From contig NZ_KQ948853.1 of assembly GCF_001514215.1 (NCBI RefSeq), forward strand, positions 467,167 to 531,166: a stretch of DNA of 64,000 nucleotides. The letters are read 5' to 3'. Source of the DNA: Streptomyces bungoensis. GTDB lineage: Bacteria > Actinomycetota > Actinomycetes > Streptomycetales > Streptomycetaceae. The translations under genes and the position numbers were made by a program. Below the pieces are notes generated by a model that was not told the origin of the DNA, made no database searches, and saw only the letters and a program-made list of their open reading frames with translations. Positions 41,172 to 49,023 of the stretch are shown here, one piece after another; the stretch's first letter is position 1; each line of letters starts with the position of its first letter.

Positions 41172-41432
41172 TCACCCCTCGTACACCGTGAGCACCGCAC
41201 CCCCCACCTCGACCCGCCGCCCCGCGCTCATGCCGTTGCGGCGCAGGGTCTGCAGGCAGGTGTGGAACAGGGTCAGCTCCTGAGCGTCCAGGATCGCGGC
41301 GGCCAGGTCCAGCAGTTCGGTGACCGCCTGCTCGGTGAGCACCTCGGGCAGCTCGCCGGAGAGCAGGACCATCGATTCACCGGCGGGCCCCCGGACCACC
41401 GCCGTGGTCGGTCCGCCATGCACGAACAACAC
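41172..41432 (-). CDS. Small acidic protein of unknown function near the XRE gene
   Basis: The 86-residue product begins MLFVHGGPTTAVVRGPAGES and continues with a helix-rich region (LPEVLTEQAVTELLDLAAAI, then LFHTCLQTLRRNG) and a short strand-like end. No known domain is recognised. GTG 41432 follows a GGGGGG site; the longer frame to 41597 overlaps the XRE gene's end and has unlike composition. It lies 161 bp downstream of the XRE gene on the same strand, so it may be co-transcribed and could be a partner of that regulator. Function is not assigned. Confidence 0.6.
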   Translation of the reverse strand: MLFVHGGPTTAVVRGPAGESMVLLSGELPEVLTEQAVTELLDLAAAILDAQELTLFHTCLQTLRRNGMSAGRRVEVGGAVLTVYEG

Positions 41433-41593
41433 GTTCCCCCCAAGAGCCCGGGGTGGTCTTACGGCTCTCGTTCCTCGGGCAGGACGAGAGACTAGCGGGG
41501 GATCTCTGCGGTTTCGGGTGGGTGTGAAATCTTTTTCCGTGTTGACGGAAGTGGCACGTATCCAGGGCCGAAGGTGCGTCGGGCGATCGCTCG

Positions 41594-41989
41594 TCACGTG
41601 TCCGCGGAGCGGCCCAGCAGGGACTCCACCAGGGCGGCGACGTGCCGGCGGTCGTCGGCGGAGAGTTTCTCAACGCTCGCGATGAGCAGGTCCACCTCGG
41701 GGTCGGCGCTCCGGGGAGCCGCCGCGTCGGCCTCCGGGCCGGCCGGGGTGCCGTACACGTGGATGCCGCAGGCCTCCGCCGCGGCGCGCCGGACGGTGTC
41801 CAGCGGCAGTTCCAGGCCCTTGGCCAGACCCTCCAGCGTGGTCGCCTGGGGCATGCGGACGACCCGGTCGGTGGTGGCCAGGTGGTGCACGGTGGAGCGG
41901 GGGACGCCGCCCCGGCGCGCCACGTCGCCGTAGGACCAGCCGTTGCGATCGAGGCGCTCGCGGATCAACTGCTGCAGTGCGTTGGCCAC
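41594..41989 (-). CDS. XRE-family transcriptional regulator
   Basis: The 131-residue protein has an N-terminal helix-turn-helix (about 1-65): LIRERLDRNGWSYGDVARRG, then GVPRSTVHHLATTD and the LEGLAKGLELP helix of XRE/Cro-CI proteins. The C-terminal part is a short helix pair (DLLIASVEKLSADDRRHVAA) that may dimerise. It is divergent from the paired-peptide operon, with a palindrome (TGTCCAA-N5-TTGGACA) in between, so it is the prime candidate regulator of that operon. The GTG at 41989 has AGGAAG about 12 bp upstream. Confidence 0.8.
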   Translation of the reverse strand: MANALQQLIRERLDRNGWSYGDVARRGGVPRSTVHHLATTDRVVRMPQATTLEGLAKGLELPLDTVRRAAAEACGIHVYGTPAGPEADAAAPRSADPEVDLLIASVEKLSADDRRHVAALVESLLGRSADT

Positions 41990-42112
41990 CGTTGGTCACT
42001 TCCTGCTCGCCGCTCGCCGGACCTCCGTCGGAGGGATTCTACGGGCGGGTAGGCGCTGGGCCGAAAGGGTGATTCACGGAACGGGTTGCGCGGAGGCGCT
42101 CCGAGGCCCTAG

Positions 42113-42153
42113 TGTCCAATCTCGTTGGACAGCTCGTCCGACCAAGTTGGACA
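42113..42153. promoter_or_regulatory. Palindromic operator between the XRE gene and the peptide operon
   Basis: TGTCCAA-TCTCG-TTGGACA (42113-42131) is a perfect 7-5-7 inverted repeat. TTGGACA recurs at 42147-42153, 22 bp (two helical turns) after the second arm, and CCAAGTTGG at 42142-42150 is itself palindromic. Three TTGGACA-type half-sites in 41 bp suggest cooperative binding. The site lies about 65-105 bp before the first peptide start at 42217. The TTGGACA arms also resemble a -35 hexamer. Confidence 0.65.
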
Positions 42154-42216
42154 GAGTCCGGGGGGAACCTGACTCGGTCCGACCGGAAATGTCTATTTCC
42201 CGAGGGGGAATCGATC

Positions 42217-42432
42217 ATGATGGACGCCCACGAGCTCGAGGCCGAGTCCGCCGAACTGCTGCCGGGCCGCGAGGCCCTCGGTCGCCTGAAGTTCAGCTTC
42301 GGCAAGACCGTCAACGTCACCAAGCACGTCGCGAACATCTCCGCGCACAACGAGTCCGCCGCCCTGAACAACCACTCCGCGTGGTCCGTGGCCGACTCCG
42401 GCGCCGGCCAGAGCATCACGGTCACCCAGTAA
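42217..42432 (+). CDS. Paired small peptide A (71 residues), putative precursor
   Basis: ATG 42217 follows GAGGGGGA at the proper distance. The peptide has an acidic, leader-like N-terminus (MMDAHELEAESAELLPGREA), then a basic and Asn/Ser/Thr-rich remainder (LGRLKFSFGKTVNVTKHVAN, with a C-terminal GQSITVTQ). It has no Cys, so lanthionine or disulfide cores are excluded. Peptide B immediately downstream shares an unbroken 40-residue identical segment from about residue 17. No signal peptide is seen. With an M50 protease gene in the same operon, a proteolytically processed or membrane-targeted precursor is the best reading, but no modification enzyme is present. Confidence 0.7.
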   Translation: MMDAHELEAESAELLPGREALGRLKFSFGKTVNVTKHVANISAHNESAALNNHSAWSVADSGAGQSITVTQ

Positions 42433-42483
42433 CGCCCGCGCACCACCCCACCCACCGAAGAACAGAGCGAGAGGAACACCATC

Positions 42484-42702
42484 ATGAGCATGGACATGCG
42501 CGAGCTGGACGGCGAAGCCGCGGAGCTGCTGCCGGGCCGTGAGGCCCTCGGCCGGCTGAAGTTCAGCTTCGGCAAGACGGTCAACGTCACCAAGCACGTC
42601 GCGAACATCTCCGCCCACAACGAGTCGGCCGCGCTCAACGACCACTCCTCGTGGTCCGACGCCGAGTCGCAGGCCGTGCAGTCGATCACCGTCCAGCAGT
42701 AG
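42484..42702 (+). CDS. Paired small peptide B (72 residues), putative precursor
   Basis: Peptide B starts at 42484 with GAGAGGA upstream, 51 bp after peptide A. It reads MSMDMRELDGEAAELLPG, then the same conserved segment as peptide A to ...ALN, then DHSSWSDAESQAVQSITVQQ. Differences cluster in the first 15 and last 22 residues; the centre is invariant, and many codons there differ only at silent positions. That pattern indicates purifying selection on the central region. No Cys and no signal peptide. It is followed after 117 bp by the M50 protease gene. Confidence 0.7.
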   Translation: MSMDMRELDGEAAELLPGREALGRLKFSFGKTVNVTKHVANISAHNESAALNDHSSWSDAESQAVQSITVQQ

Positions 42703-42819
42703 CGGCGCCACCGCCGCGACGACGGCCCCGGGGGCGGACCGCACCCACACATGCGGCGCGGTCCGCCCCCCGGGGCATGCCGGGGGGACAGCGGTGAGGA
42801 CGTGGGGGGGAGACCACAC

Positions 42820-44742
42820 ATGACGGTGCTGGGAGACGGCACCACCGCGCTCTACGACACCGGCCCGGTACCCGGGCCCGGTGGCAGGCCGGTGACGTAC
42901 GAGCAGGTGGCGACGGGCACCCTGCCCGTCGTCGGGGCGCCGGCCCGCCCGGTGCCCCGGCTCAGCGCGGGGCTGCAGCTGCACGGCGAGTACCAGGGCT
43001 CGGGCTTCACCGAGGCCAAGTACATCGCCCGTCGGGGGGACGGGCAGGTCGTGCAGCTGTCACGGCTGCTGTACCTCGTGGCGTCGTCCGTGGACGGCGT
43101 GCGGGACGTCGACACGATCGCCCACCGGGTCAGCGCCCGCTTCGGCCGTGAGGTCAGCGGGGAGAACGTCCGCTACCTGGTCGAGAACAAGCTGGAACCG
43201 CTCGGGGTGACGGTGCCCGAGGGCCAGGAGGACGACGAGGTCGACGCCCCGCGCTCCGACCTGCTGCTCGCCCTCAAGGGCCACCGGGTGATCTTCGACG
43301 AGCGCCGGACGGCGAAGATCGCGCGGGCGTTCGGCTGGCTGCACCGGCCGGCCGTGGTCGTCGCCGTGCTGCTGTCGGCCGTCGCCATGGACGTCTGGCT
43401 GTTCGGCTTCTTCGGGGCGATCGAGCCGGTCCTGGAGGTCCTGGACCAGCCGCTGCTGATCCTCATCGTCTTCGTCCTCACCGTGGCCTCGCTCGTCTTC
43501 CACGAGTTCGGCCACGCCTCCGCCTGCCGGTACGGCGGAGCCCGGCCCGGGTGCATCGGGTGCGGGCTCTTCCTCATCTGGCCGTCGATGTACACCGACG
43601 TCACCGACGTCTACCGGATCAGCCGCGCCGGCCGGCTCCGCACCGACCTCGGCGGGGTGTACTTCAACGTCGTCTTCATGCTGGCCATGGCCGGGGCCTA
43701 CTTCGCCACCAAGGCGCAGTTCTTCCTGGCCGCGGTCTACCTCGGGCACTTCGAGATCCTCGAACAGCTGATGCCGGCCGTCCGCCTGGACGGCTACTAC
43801 ATCCTGGGCGACCTCGCCGGGGTGCCGGACCTCTACGGCAAGATCCGCCCGATCCTGCTCTCCCTGGCGCCGGGCGCCCGGGGACGGGCGGCCCGCACCG
43901 AGGTCGCCGGGCTGAAGAAGTCGGCGCGCACCATCGTCGCCACCTGGGTGCTGACGATGGTGCCGCTGATCATCGGCGAGATGGGCTACGCCCTGTGGAA
44001 CCTGCCGCGGATCCTCACCACGATGGTCCGCTCGCTGACCGAGCAACTGCTCGGCACCGGCTCGGCGTTCGTGCACGGTGAGATCCTCGCCGGGCTCGTC
44101 GGGGTGATCGGCACGGTCATGCTGCTGTGCCCGATGGCCGGTGTCGTCTACCTGTCGGTGAAGATCGGCGGCCGGCTCTTCCGGGCCGCGAAGCGCGCCA
44201 CGGCCGGCCGGCCGACGCTGCGCCTCGCCGTGTGCGTGCTCGCCCTCGCCGGACTGGGCGGCCTGAGCTACGCCTGGGTGTCCGGCGTGACCCCGCAGCC
44301 GCTGCCGAAGAAGCCGCCGATAGCGCCGATACTGCAACCCGGCGTGCCCACCACGGCGCCTCCCTCCCCGGACGCCTCGCAGCCGGGCGGCGACCGCAGC
44401 AGCTCGGCCGGCGACGCCGGCACGGCTTCCGCCTCGCCGTCGGCCCTTCCGGGAGCGGCGTCCCCGGGACCGTCCGGCGCGCCGTCGGCCAGCGCTTCGG
44501 GCAGTGCCTCCGCCTCGGCCGCGCAGGCGACCGCCGCGTCGTCGGCGCCCGGCAAGAAGCCGACCAAGAGCACCACGCGGACGCCGGCCTCCTCCGGGGG
44601 CTCGGCGGGCGGCCCCGCACCGGCGTCCTCACCGCCGGCGCCCGAACCGTCGCCCACCCCGTCGGAGAGCGTCCCGGCCTCCCCGCCGCCGAGCCCGTCG
44701 GAACCGCCGCCCAGCGACTCGGCGGCCCCGGCGTCGTCCTGA
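42820..44742 (+). CDS. Membrane M50-type metalloprotease with PqqD-like N-terminal domain
   Basis: The 640-residue protein has a PqqD-like, RRE-type N-terminal region (about 50-140: LLYLVASSVDGVRDVDTIAH, then GREVSGENVRYLVENKL). About seven membrane spans follow. HEFGH at 228-232 lies in the span after IVFVLTVASLVF and supplies the HExxH zinc motif; LDGYY (D324) supplies the third ligand typical of M50 site-2 proteases. After the last span the tail of about 150 residues is Pro/Ser/Ala-rich, like a wall-crossing stalk. The ATG at 42820 has GGGGGGAGA upstream. The RRE-like domain should recognise a peptide substrate, plausibly the two peptides encoded just before. Confidence 0.75.
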   Translation: MTVLGDGTTALYDTGPVPGPGGRPVTYEQVATGTLPVVGAPARPVPRLSAGLQLHGEYQGSGFTEAKYIARRGDGQVVQLSRLLYLVASSVDGVRDVDTIAHRVSARFGREVSGENVRYLVENKLEPLGVTVPEGQEDDEVDAPRSDLLLALKGHRVIFDERRTAKIARAFGWLHRPAVVVAVLLSAVAMDVWLFGFFGAIEPVLEVLDQPLLILIVFVLTVASLVFHEFGHASACRYGGARPGCIGCGLFLIWPSMYTDVTDVYRISRAGRLRTDLGGVYFNVVFMLAMAGAYFATKAQFFLAAVYLGHFEILEQLMPAVRLDGYYILGDLAGVPDLYGKIRPILLSLAPGARGRAARTEVAGLKKSARTIVATWVLTMVPLIIGEMGYALWNLPRILTTMVRSLTEQLLGTGSAFVHGEILAGLVGVIGTVMLLCPMAGVVYLSVKIGGRLFRAAKRATAGRPTLRLAVCVLALAGLGGLSYAWVSGVTPQPLPKKPPIAPILQPGVPTTAPPSPDASQPGGDRSSSAGDAGTASASPSALPGAASPGPSGAPSASASGSASASAAQATAASSAPGKKPTKSTTRTPASSGGSAGGPAPASSPPAPEPSPTPSESVPASPPPSPSEPPPSDSAAPASS

Positions 44743-44804
44743 CGGGCGCGGCGCGGCCCGGCCGCGCATCCCACCTCACGTCATCCGATCCTTCAGGAGA
44801 CCTC

Positions 44805-45485
44805 ATGAGCAGCCATCGCAAGGCACGCTCCAGCAACCGGATCCTCACCCAGCGCGCCGTGCGCATAGGGCTCTTCGCCGCCTCCGTCGCCGGGGTGGCG
44901 GCCGCCGTCCCCGCCCAGGCGGAGGCGGCGACCGGTTCCGCGCACGCCGCGGTCGCCCTCGACCACGTGTTCACGCACGCCGACCGGGCCCACCACACCC
45001 AGGCCCGGGACTCCTTCACCGTCCGCCAGTTCGGCACGGTCAACGCCACCGGCGTGCGCAACCAGGCCAACGCGGTGTCGGCCGGCTGCTCCGCCGACGA
45101 CCACTGCCGCTCGGTGGCGCTGTCCTTCCAGATCGTCACGGTCGCCGGTGAGCACACGCACCTGAACGCGGTGAACCTCAGCGACGCCGCCAACAAGAAG
45201 TGCACCGGCTGCCAGACCCTCGCCGGCGCCTACCAGTTCGTCGTCTCCACGCCCACCCCGTTCGGCCTCGACGCGAACACCCGGAGCCAACTGGACGACA
45301 TCCACCGCCGGCTGGACGCCCTGACCCACTCGTCGCTGCCCGCGGCCGAGCTGCGGACGCGGGTCGACGCACTGGCCGGGGAGGTCACCGGGGTGCTGCG
45401 CGACGCCGTGGCCCACGCCCCGAAGGGGGCCGAGCAGCCCGACGTCACCCTGCACCGCCACCTGGACGGCTGGCCGGGCCACTGA
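44805..45485 (+). CDS. Secreted four-cysteine protein of the peptide operon
   Basis: The 226-residue product has a signal peptide (Arg/Ser-rich start, AVRIGLFAASVAGVAAAVPA, cleavage near AEAAT). The mature part has an Asn/Ala/Gly-rich segment (DSFTVRQFGTVNATGVRNQA), then GCSADDHC and KKCTGC cysteine pairs, then a helical tail (LDDIHRRLDALTHSSLPAAE). No known domain is recognised. It lies 62 bp after the protease gene with a TTCAGGAGA site, so it should be the last gene of the four-gene unit. A secreted partner, substrate or effector of the protease is plausible. Confidence 0.7.
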   Translation: MSSHRKARSSNRILTQRAVRIGLFAASVAGVAAAVPAQAEAATGSAHAAVALDHVFTHADRAHHTQARDSFTVRQFGTVNATGVRNQANAVSAGCSADDHCRSVALSFQIVTVAGEHTHLNAVNLSDAANKKCTGCQTLAGAYQFVVSTPTPFGLDANTRSQLDDIHRRLDALTHSSLPAAELRTRVDALAGEVTGVLRDAVAHAPKGAEQPDVTLHRHLDGWPGH

Positions 45486-45615
45486 CCGCGCCCTGACCGT
45501 CCGACACCGGCCGGCCGCCGGGTCCGCGAGCGCCTCCCGCGGACCCGGCGGCCGGCCTCATGCCACCTCACCCATGGACACCGCATGCCCGGCGACGCAG
45601 ACTCGACGCCCGGAA

Positions 45616-45644
45616 GTTCGTGAAGAAAAGTTCACCTCACGAAC
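45616..45644 (+). promoter_or_regulatory. Inverted repeat before the pobA remnant
   Basis: GTTCGTGA (45616-45623) and TCACGAAC (45637-45644) form a perfect 8-bp inverted repeat with a 13-bp spacer; a second nested repeat GTGAA-N6-TTCAC lies inside. This is the sort of site expected for a pobA regulator and appears to be retained although the gene behind it is truncated. Confidence 0.5.
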
Positions 45645-45684
45645 ACGGGGTCCGCGAGCATCAGGTGCCGGGGAGGGCAGGCCG

Positions 45685-46191
45685 ATGCGCACCACCGACC
45701 AGGTGCCCGCCGGCACCCGGGCCGAGGAGTGGACGGACGACGCCCTCTGGGCGGAGCTGGAGCGCCGCGTCGAGACCGGCGACGACTGGCGGCTGGAACG
45801 CGGGCCCGTCACACAGAAGTCGGTCACACCCATGCGCTCCTTCGTGCACGAGCCGATGCGCCACGGCCGCCTCTTCCTCGCGGGCGGCGCCGCGCACATC
45901 GTGCCGCCCACCGGCGCCAAAGGGCTGAACCTGGCCGTCGGCGACGTCGTCACCTTCGCCCGGGCCCTCGTCCACCAGCGGGAGACCGGGTCCGCGGACC
46001 TCCTCGACGCCTACTCCGCGACCTGCCTCGCCCGCGTCTGGCAGGCCGAGCGCTTCTCCTTCGACATGACGACGCTGCTGCACCGCGCCCCGGACGCCAC
46101 CCCCTTCGACACCCGCCTGGACCGTATCGCCGGCTCCCGCGCCGCCGAGACCGACCTGGCCGAGGCGTACACGGGGTTTCGCCTCGGCTAG
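45685..46191 (+). pseudogene. 4-hydroxybenzoate 3-monooxygenase remnant (pobA-like, N-terminus deleted)
   Basis: The 168-residue frame corresponds to the C-terminal part of PobA: KSVTPMRSFVHEPMRHGRLFLAG, then AAHIVPPTGAKGLNLAVGDV with the DG-like FAD segment, WQAERFSFDMTTLLHRAPDA and the final helix. The whole N-terminal half, about 190-220 residues with the GxGxxG FAD motif, is missing, and the family GD before AAH reads GG here. The enzyme normally converts 4-hydroxybenzoate to protocatechuate. An internal deletion that fused the promoter region to the C-terminal part would explain it. It cannot be functional. Confidence 0.8.
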
Positions 46192-46360
46192 GTACCAGGT
46201 TCGTCATGGAATGCGATCGTCCATGGCGGGGAATCAGAGGGCCACGTAGCGTGTTGCGCAGCAGGGCGAGGGAAAGATCCTCCTCAAGTAGTACGGTCGA
46301 TCCTTTGCCAATCCATTACTCTTGAGCCAAGGCTGCGCACGGCAGCCATGGAGGAGTGAA

Positions 46361-47221
46361 ATGAGGAGCAGCAACCCGGTCTTCTCGCGACGGGGGTTCA
46401 GCCGCGACAACGGCTACGCCGGCTTCAACACCGCAGCGCAGGCCGGGTACGCACAGGGCAACCCGTACGCGCAGAACCCCTACGCGACCGACCCGTACGC
46501 CCAGCAGGCCACGCAGTACGGCGCCCCGCCCCAGGCCCCGGCCACCACCGACCGCATGACGATGGACGACGTCGTCGTCCGCTCGGCCCTCACGCTCGGC
46601 ACGGTCGCCGTCGGCGCCGTCCTCGCCTGGGCCCTGCTGCCGGTCTCCGCGACCAGCTACGGCCTGGCGTTCGGCGCCGCGATCATCGCGATGGTCCTGG
46701 CGCTGGTGCAGAGCTTCAAGCGCACCCCGTCGCCCGCCCTGATCCTCGGGTACGCCGCCTTCGAGGGCGTGTTCCTGGGCGTCATCAGCGAGATGTACAA
46801 CAGCCAGTGGAACGGCGCCCCGTTCCAGGCGGTCCTCGGCACCATGGCGGTCACCGCCGCGACCCTGCTCGTCTACAAGGCCGGCTGGATCCGCGTCACG
46901 GCCCGCTACGCCCGGGTCGGCATGGCCATCGCCATCGCCTTCGTGCTCGTCATGGCGGTCAACCTGCTGCTGGTCGCGTTCGGCGTCGCCGAGAACGGCG
47001 GCCTGCGCAGCTTCGGCCCGCTGGGTGCGATCGTCGGCATCATCGCCATCCTGCTCGGCGCCTTCTTCCTGACCCTCGACTTCAAGCAGATCGAGGACGG
47101 CATCGCCTACGGCGCCCCGCGCAACGAGTCCTGGCTCGCCGCGTTCGGCCTCACCCTCACCCTGGTGTGGATCTACGTGGAGATGCTGCGCCTGGTGGCG
47201 ATCTTCAGCAGCAACGACTAG
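46361..47221 (+). CDS. Bax inhibitor-1/YccA-like membrane protein
   Basis: The 286-residue protein has a Tyr/Gln/Pro/Ala-rich cytoplasmic N-terminus (about 1-70), then seven hydrophobic segments typical of BI-1/YccA/YetJ: VVVRSALTLGTVAVGAVLAW, GYAAFEGVFLGVISEMYN, TAATLLVYKAGWIRVTARYA, LDFKQIEDGIAYGAP and WLAAFGLTLTLVWIYVEMLRL. Bacterial members can conduct calcium, with the paired Asp in the last spans acting as pH sensors; LDFKQIEDG carries comparable acidic residues. The ATG at 46361 follows a GGAGGAG site. A strong bidirectional terminator follows. Confidence 0.88.
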   Translation: MRSSNPVFSRRGFSRDNGYAGFNTAAQAGYAQGNPYAQNPYATDPYAQQATQYGAPPQAPATTDRMTMDDVVVRSALTLGTVAVGAVLAWALLPVSATSYGLAFGAAIIAMVLALVQSFKRTPSPALILGYAAFEGVFLGVISEMYNSQWNGAPFQAVLGTMAVTAATLLVYKAGWIRVTARYARVGMAIAIAFVLVMAVNLLLVAFGVAENGGLRSFGPLGAIVGIIAILLGAFFLTLDFKQIEDGIAYGAPRNESWLAAFGLTLTLVWIYVEMLRLVAIFSSND

Positions 47222-47250
47222 CCGCGAGAAGCGGTAGGCAGCAGTAGCGC

Positions 47251-47288
47251 GAAAGGGCCCCGGGCTGACGGTAGTCCGGGGCCCTTTC
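47251..47288. terminator. Bidirectional hairpin terminator
   Basis: GAAAGGGCCCCGG (47251-47263) pairs perfectly with CCGGGGCCCTTTC (47276-47288) between convergent genes. The stem is 13 bp. Confidence 0.92.
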
Positions 47289-47293
47289 GATGT

Positions 47294-47524
47294 CTAGAGC
47301 AGCTTGCGCGCTGCCCTTCGCAGGTCGTACTCGTGGACGATCGCCTTCGCGTGGCCGTACGCGAGGTCGTACTCGTGCCGGAGCCAGCTGACCTTCTCCT
47401 CGAAGCGGAACAGGGCGGGGCCGTCTTCAACGGTGCGCAGCCAGTCGGAGACTTCACGACCGGTGCAGTGCGGGATGCGGGCGAGCAGGTTGCGGTGGGT
47501 CTCCTCGGAGAAGAGTTGGGACAT
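47294..47524 (-). CDS. DUF4287 family protein
   Basis: The 76-residue product reads through DUF4287-type blocks: EETHRNLLARIPHCTGREVS, WLRTVEDGPALFRFEEKVSW, and GHAKAIVHEYDLRRAARK. Its compact helical layout resembles small DNA- or nucleotide-binding domains, but the role is unknown. ATG 47524 has a good position. The downstream hairpin at 47251-47288 ends its transcript. Confidence 0.75.
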   Translation of the reverse strand: MSQLFSEETHRNLLARIPHCTGREVSDWLRTVEDGPALFRFEEKVSWLRHEYDLAYGHAKAIVHEYDLRRAARKLL

Positions 47525-47623
47525 CGGCGCCTCCGAACGCAAAGGGGATGTAAGCCGGTCCTTCACGTCACCGTGCCTGAGCGTTCGCGTATTGGCAACA
47601 GTGCGGCACGTTACGCTCGGCGC

Positions 47624-47935
47624 GTGCTTGATACGACGCCCTTGATCCGAGCAGTTGATCACTTCGCGGACCGGCTGCGGGCCGCTCCGCAGAGCCGGCT
47701 CCAAAGGGGCGCCGCCGCGGAGGCCCTGGCGCTGGCGAGGGAGATGTCCCGGCGGGCCCAGCTGGTGGAGGAGCCGGCCGCCGAACCGCGACTGATGCCG
47801 GACGCGGGCATGTTCGCGGTCGCCGACCAGATCCTGGTGGCCGCGCACGACCTGGCCCTCGTCCTGCGCAGCGAGGACGAGGTCGCCGAGGCGGTCGAGC
47901 TGGTCGAGGAGGCGCGCAAGCGGGCGGGAGTCTGA
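47624..47935 (+). CDS. Small helical protein, function unknown
   Basis: The 103-residue product is predicted helical throughout (LIRAVDHFADRLRAAPQSRL, EALALAREMSRRAQLVEEPA, AVADQILVAAHDLALVLRSE). No domain is recognised. The GTG at 47624 follows a spaced promoter-like region with TTACGCT at 47610-47616 and no strong ribosome site, hinting at a leaderless transcript. It is divergent from the DUF4287 gene and convergent with the next. Confidence 0.6.
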   Translation: MLDTTPLIRAVDHFADRLRAAPQSRLQRGAAAEALALAREMSRRAQLVEEPAAEPRLMPDAGMFAVADQILVAAHDLALVLRSEDEVAEAVELVEEARKRAGV

Positions 47936-47947
47936 GCGGACGGGCCG

Positions 47948-48739
47948 TCAGAGGGAGGCGATGACCCGGTCGGCCAGGATGTAGACCGTGTCGTCGCCGC
48001 ACGCGAACGTCAGGGTGTAGGCACCCGAGACGCCCGAGCCGCCGAGGAGGTAGGGGGACTCGCCCTCACGCAGGGCGGCCGCCAGCCGCTCCGCCGTCTC
48101 GCGGTGCCCAGGGGTCATGCACAGGGTCGTGCCGTCGGCGAAGACGTACACGTCCAGGGTGCCGAGCGGCCCGGGACGGACGTCCGCGAGCTCGGTGCGG
48201 CCCGCGGCGAGCTGCTCCAGCGCGGTCACGGTCCGCTCGTGGTCGTTGACGCCCCGGGACTGCACCGGGACGAAGTCCGGATGCGACGGGTGACGGCGGC
48301 GGGCCGCGGCCAGTTCCGGGGAGTCCCCGGCGAACTCGTCGGACTCGGCCGAGGGCTCGGCGACCGGCTCCAGCGGCTCCAGGCCCGTGAAGTCGGCCTG
48401 CCGGGGCAGGAACATGTCGCTGTCGCCGAGGCCCAGCAGCGAGGGGGCGTCGGAGGCGTCCCGGGCCTCCTGCGCGGCCCAGAAGGCGCGGGCCTCGGCA
48501 AGCTCCCGCTCCCGCTCCTCGGCGAGCGCCTCGGCCACGGCCGCGCGTATCTCCTCCGCGTGCGCGGTGGTGCGGGCGGCGGGCAGCAGCGCCCCGAGCG
48601 CGGCGGCCTGGTTCTCGGCGAGCTGCGCCTGCAGCTCCGCGAGCTGGCGGCGCAGCTTCAGCACGGTGCGCAGGACGGCGACGCCCACGGCGCCGGTGGC
48701 GGCCGTGGTGAGCAGGAGGGCGATCGGCATGGCGCTCAC
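47948..48739 (-). CDS. Membrane-anchored protein, function unknown
   Basis: The 263-residue protein has one N-terminal membrane span (IALLLTTAATGAVGVAVLRT), a coiled coil (about 25-90, LKLRRQLAELQAQLAENQAA and later EEIRAAVAEALAEERERELA), an acidic linker, and a globular end with VYVFADGTTLCMTPGHRETAE and GAYTLTFACGDDTVYILADR. The cytoplasmic side is probably the larger part. No family is recognised. The GTG at 48739 is supported by the span's position. Confidence 0.6.
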   Translation of the reverse strand: MSAMPIALLLTTAATGAVGVAVLRTVLKLRRQLAELQAQLAENQAAALGALLPAARTTAHAEEIRAAVAEALAEERERELAEARAFWAAQEARDASDAPSLLGLGDSDMFLPRQADFTGLEPLEPVAEPSAESDEFAGDSPELAAARRRHPSHPDFVPVQSRGVNDHERTVTALEQLAAGRTELADVRPGPLGTLDVYVFADGTTLCMTPGHRETAERLAAALREGESPYLLGGSGVSGAYTLTFACGDDTVYILADRVIASL

Positions 48740-48944
48740 TGACGTACTCCCAGGTTCAAAGTCGACCCCCGACTTCCTACATCAGCTTGAAGGGCGGACT
48801 AACCAGCTGTCAGTGCGTAACGTCACGAAACGGACAGGACTTTCGTCTCCGTGTTTCCCGGGCGACGGCACCGGCCCGCACTGACCTGCACGAATGCCGC
48901 CGACGAGGGAGACAGGTCACATCCTGAGGGAGATTGGATCACAA

Positions 48945-48985
48945 AACGGCCCAGAACCCGGGTGTTTCCCGGGTTCTGGGCCGTT
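48945..48985 (-). terminator. Very strong hairpin terminator after the thiolase gene
   Basis: AACGGCCCAGAACCCGGG (48945-48962) and its perfect complement (48968-48985) form an 18-bp stem with a 5-base loop, 38 bp beyond the thiolase stop on the minus strand. Confidence 0.93.
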
Positions 48986-49023
48986 GCCTGACGTACGGTG
49001 CCGCACCGGCTACCGAGGGTGTG

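Noticed and set aside
42217..42702. Lanthipeptide or lasso peptide precursors
   Set aside because: There is no Cys in the peptides, and no LanM/LanB, lasso cyclase or exporter gene nearby.
45574..45685. Longer start for the pobA remnant at 45574
   Set aside because: The added residues do not resemble PobA and cross the inverted repeat; the missing FAD motif is not recovered.
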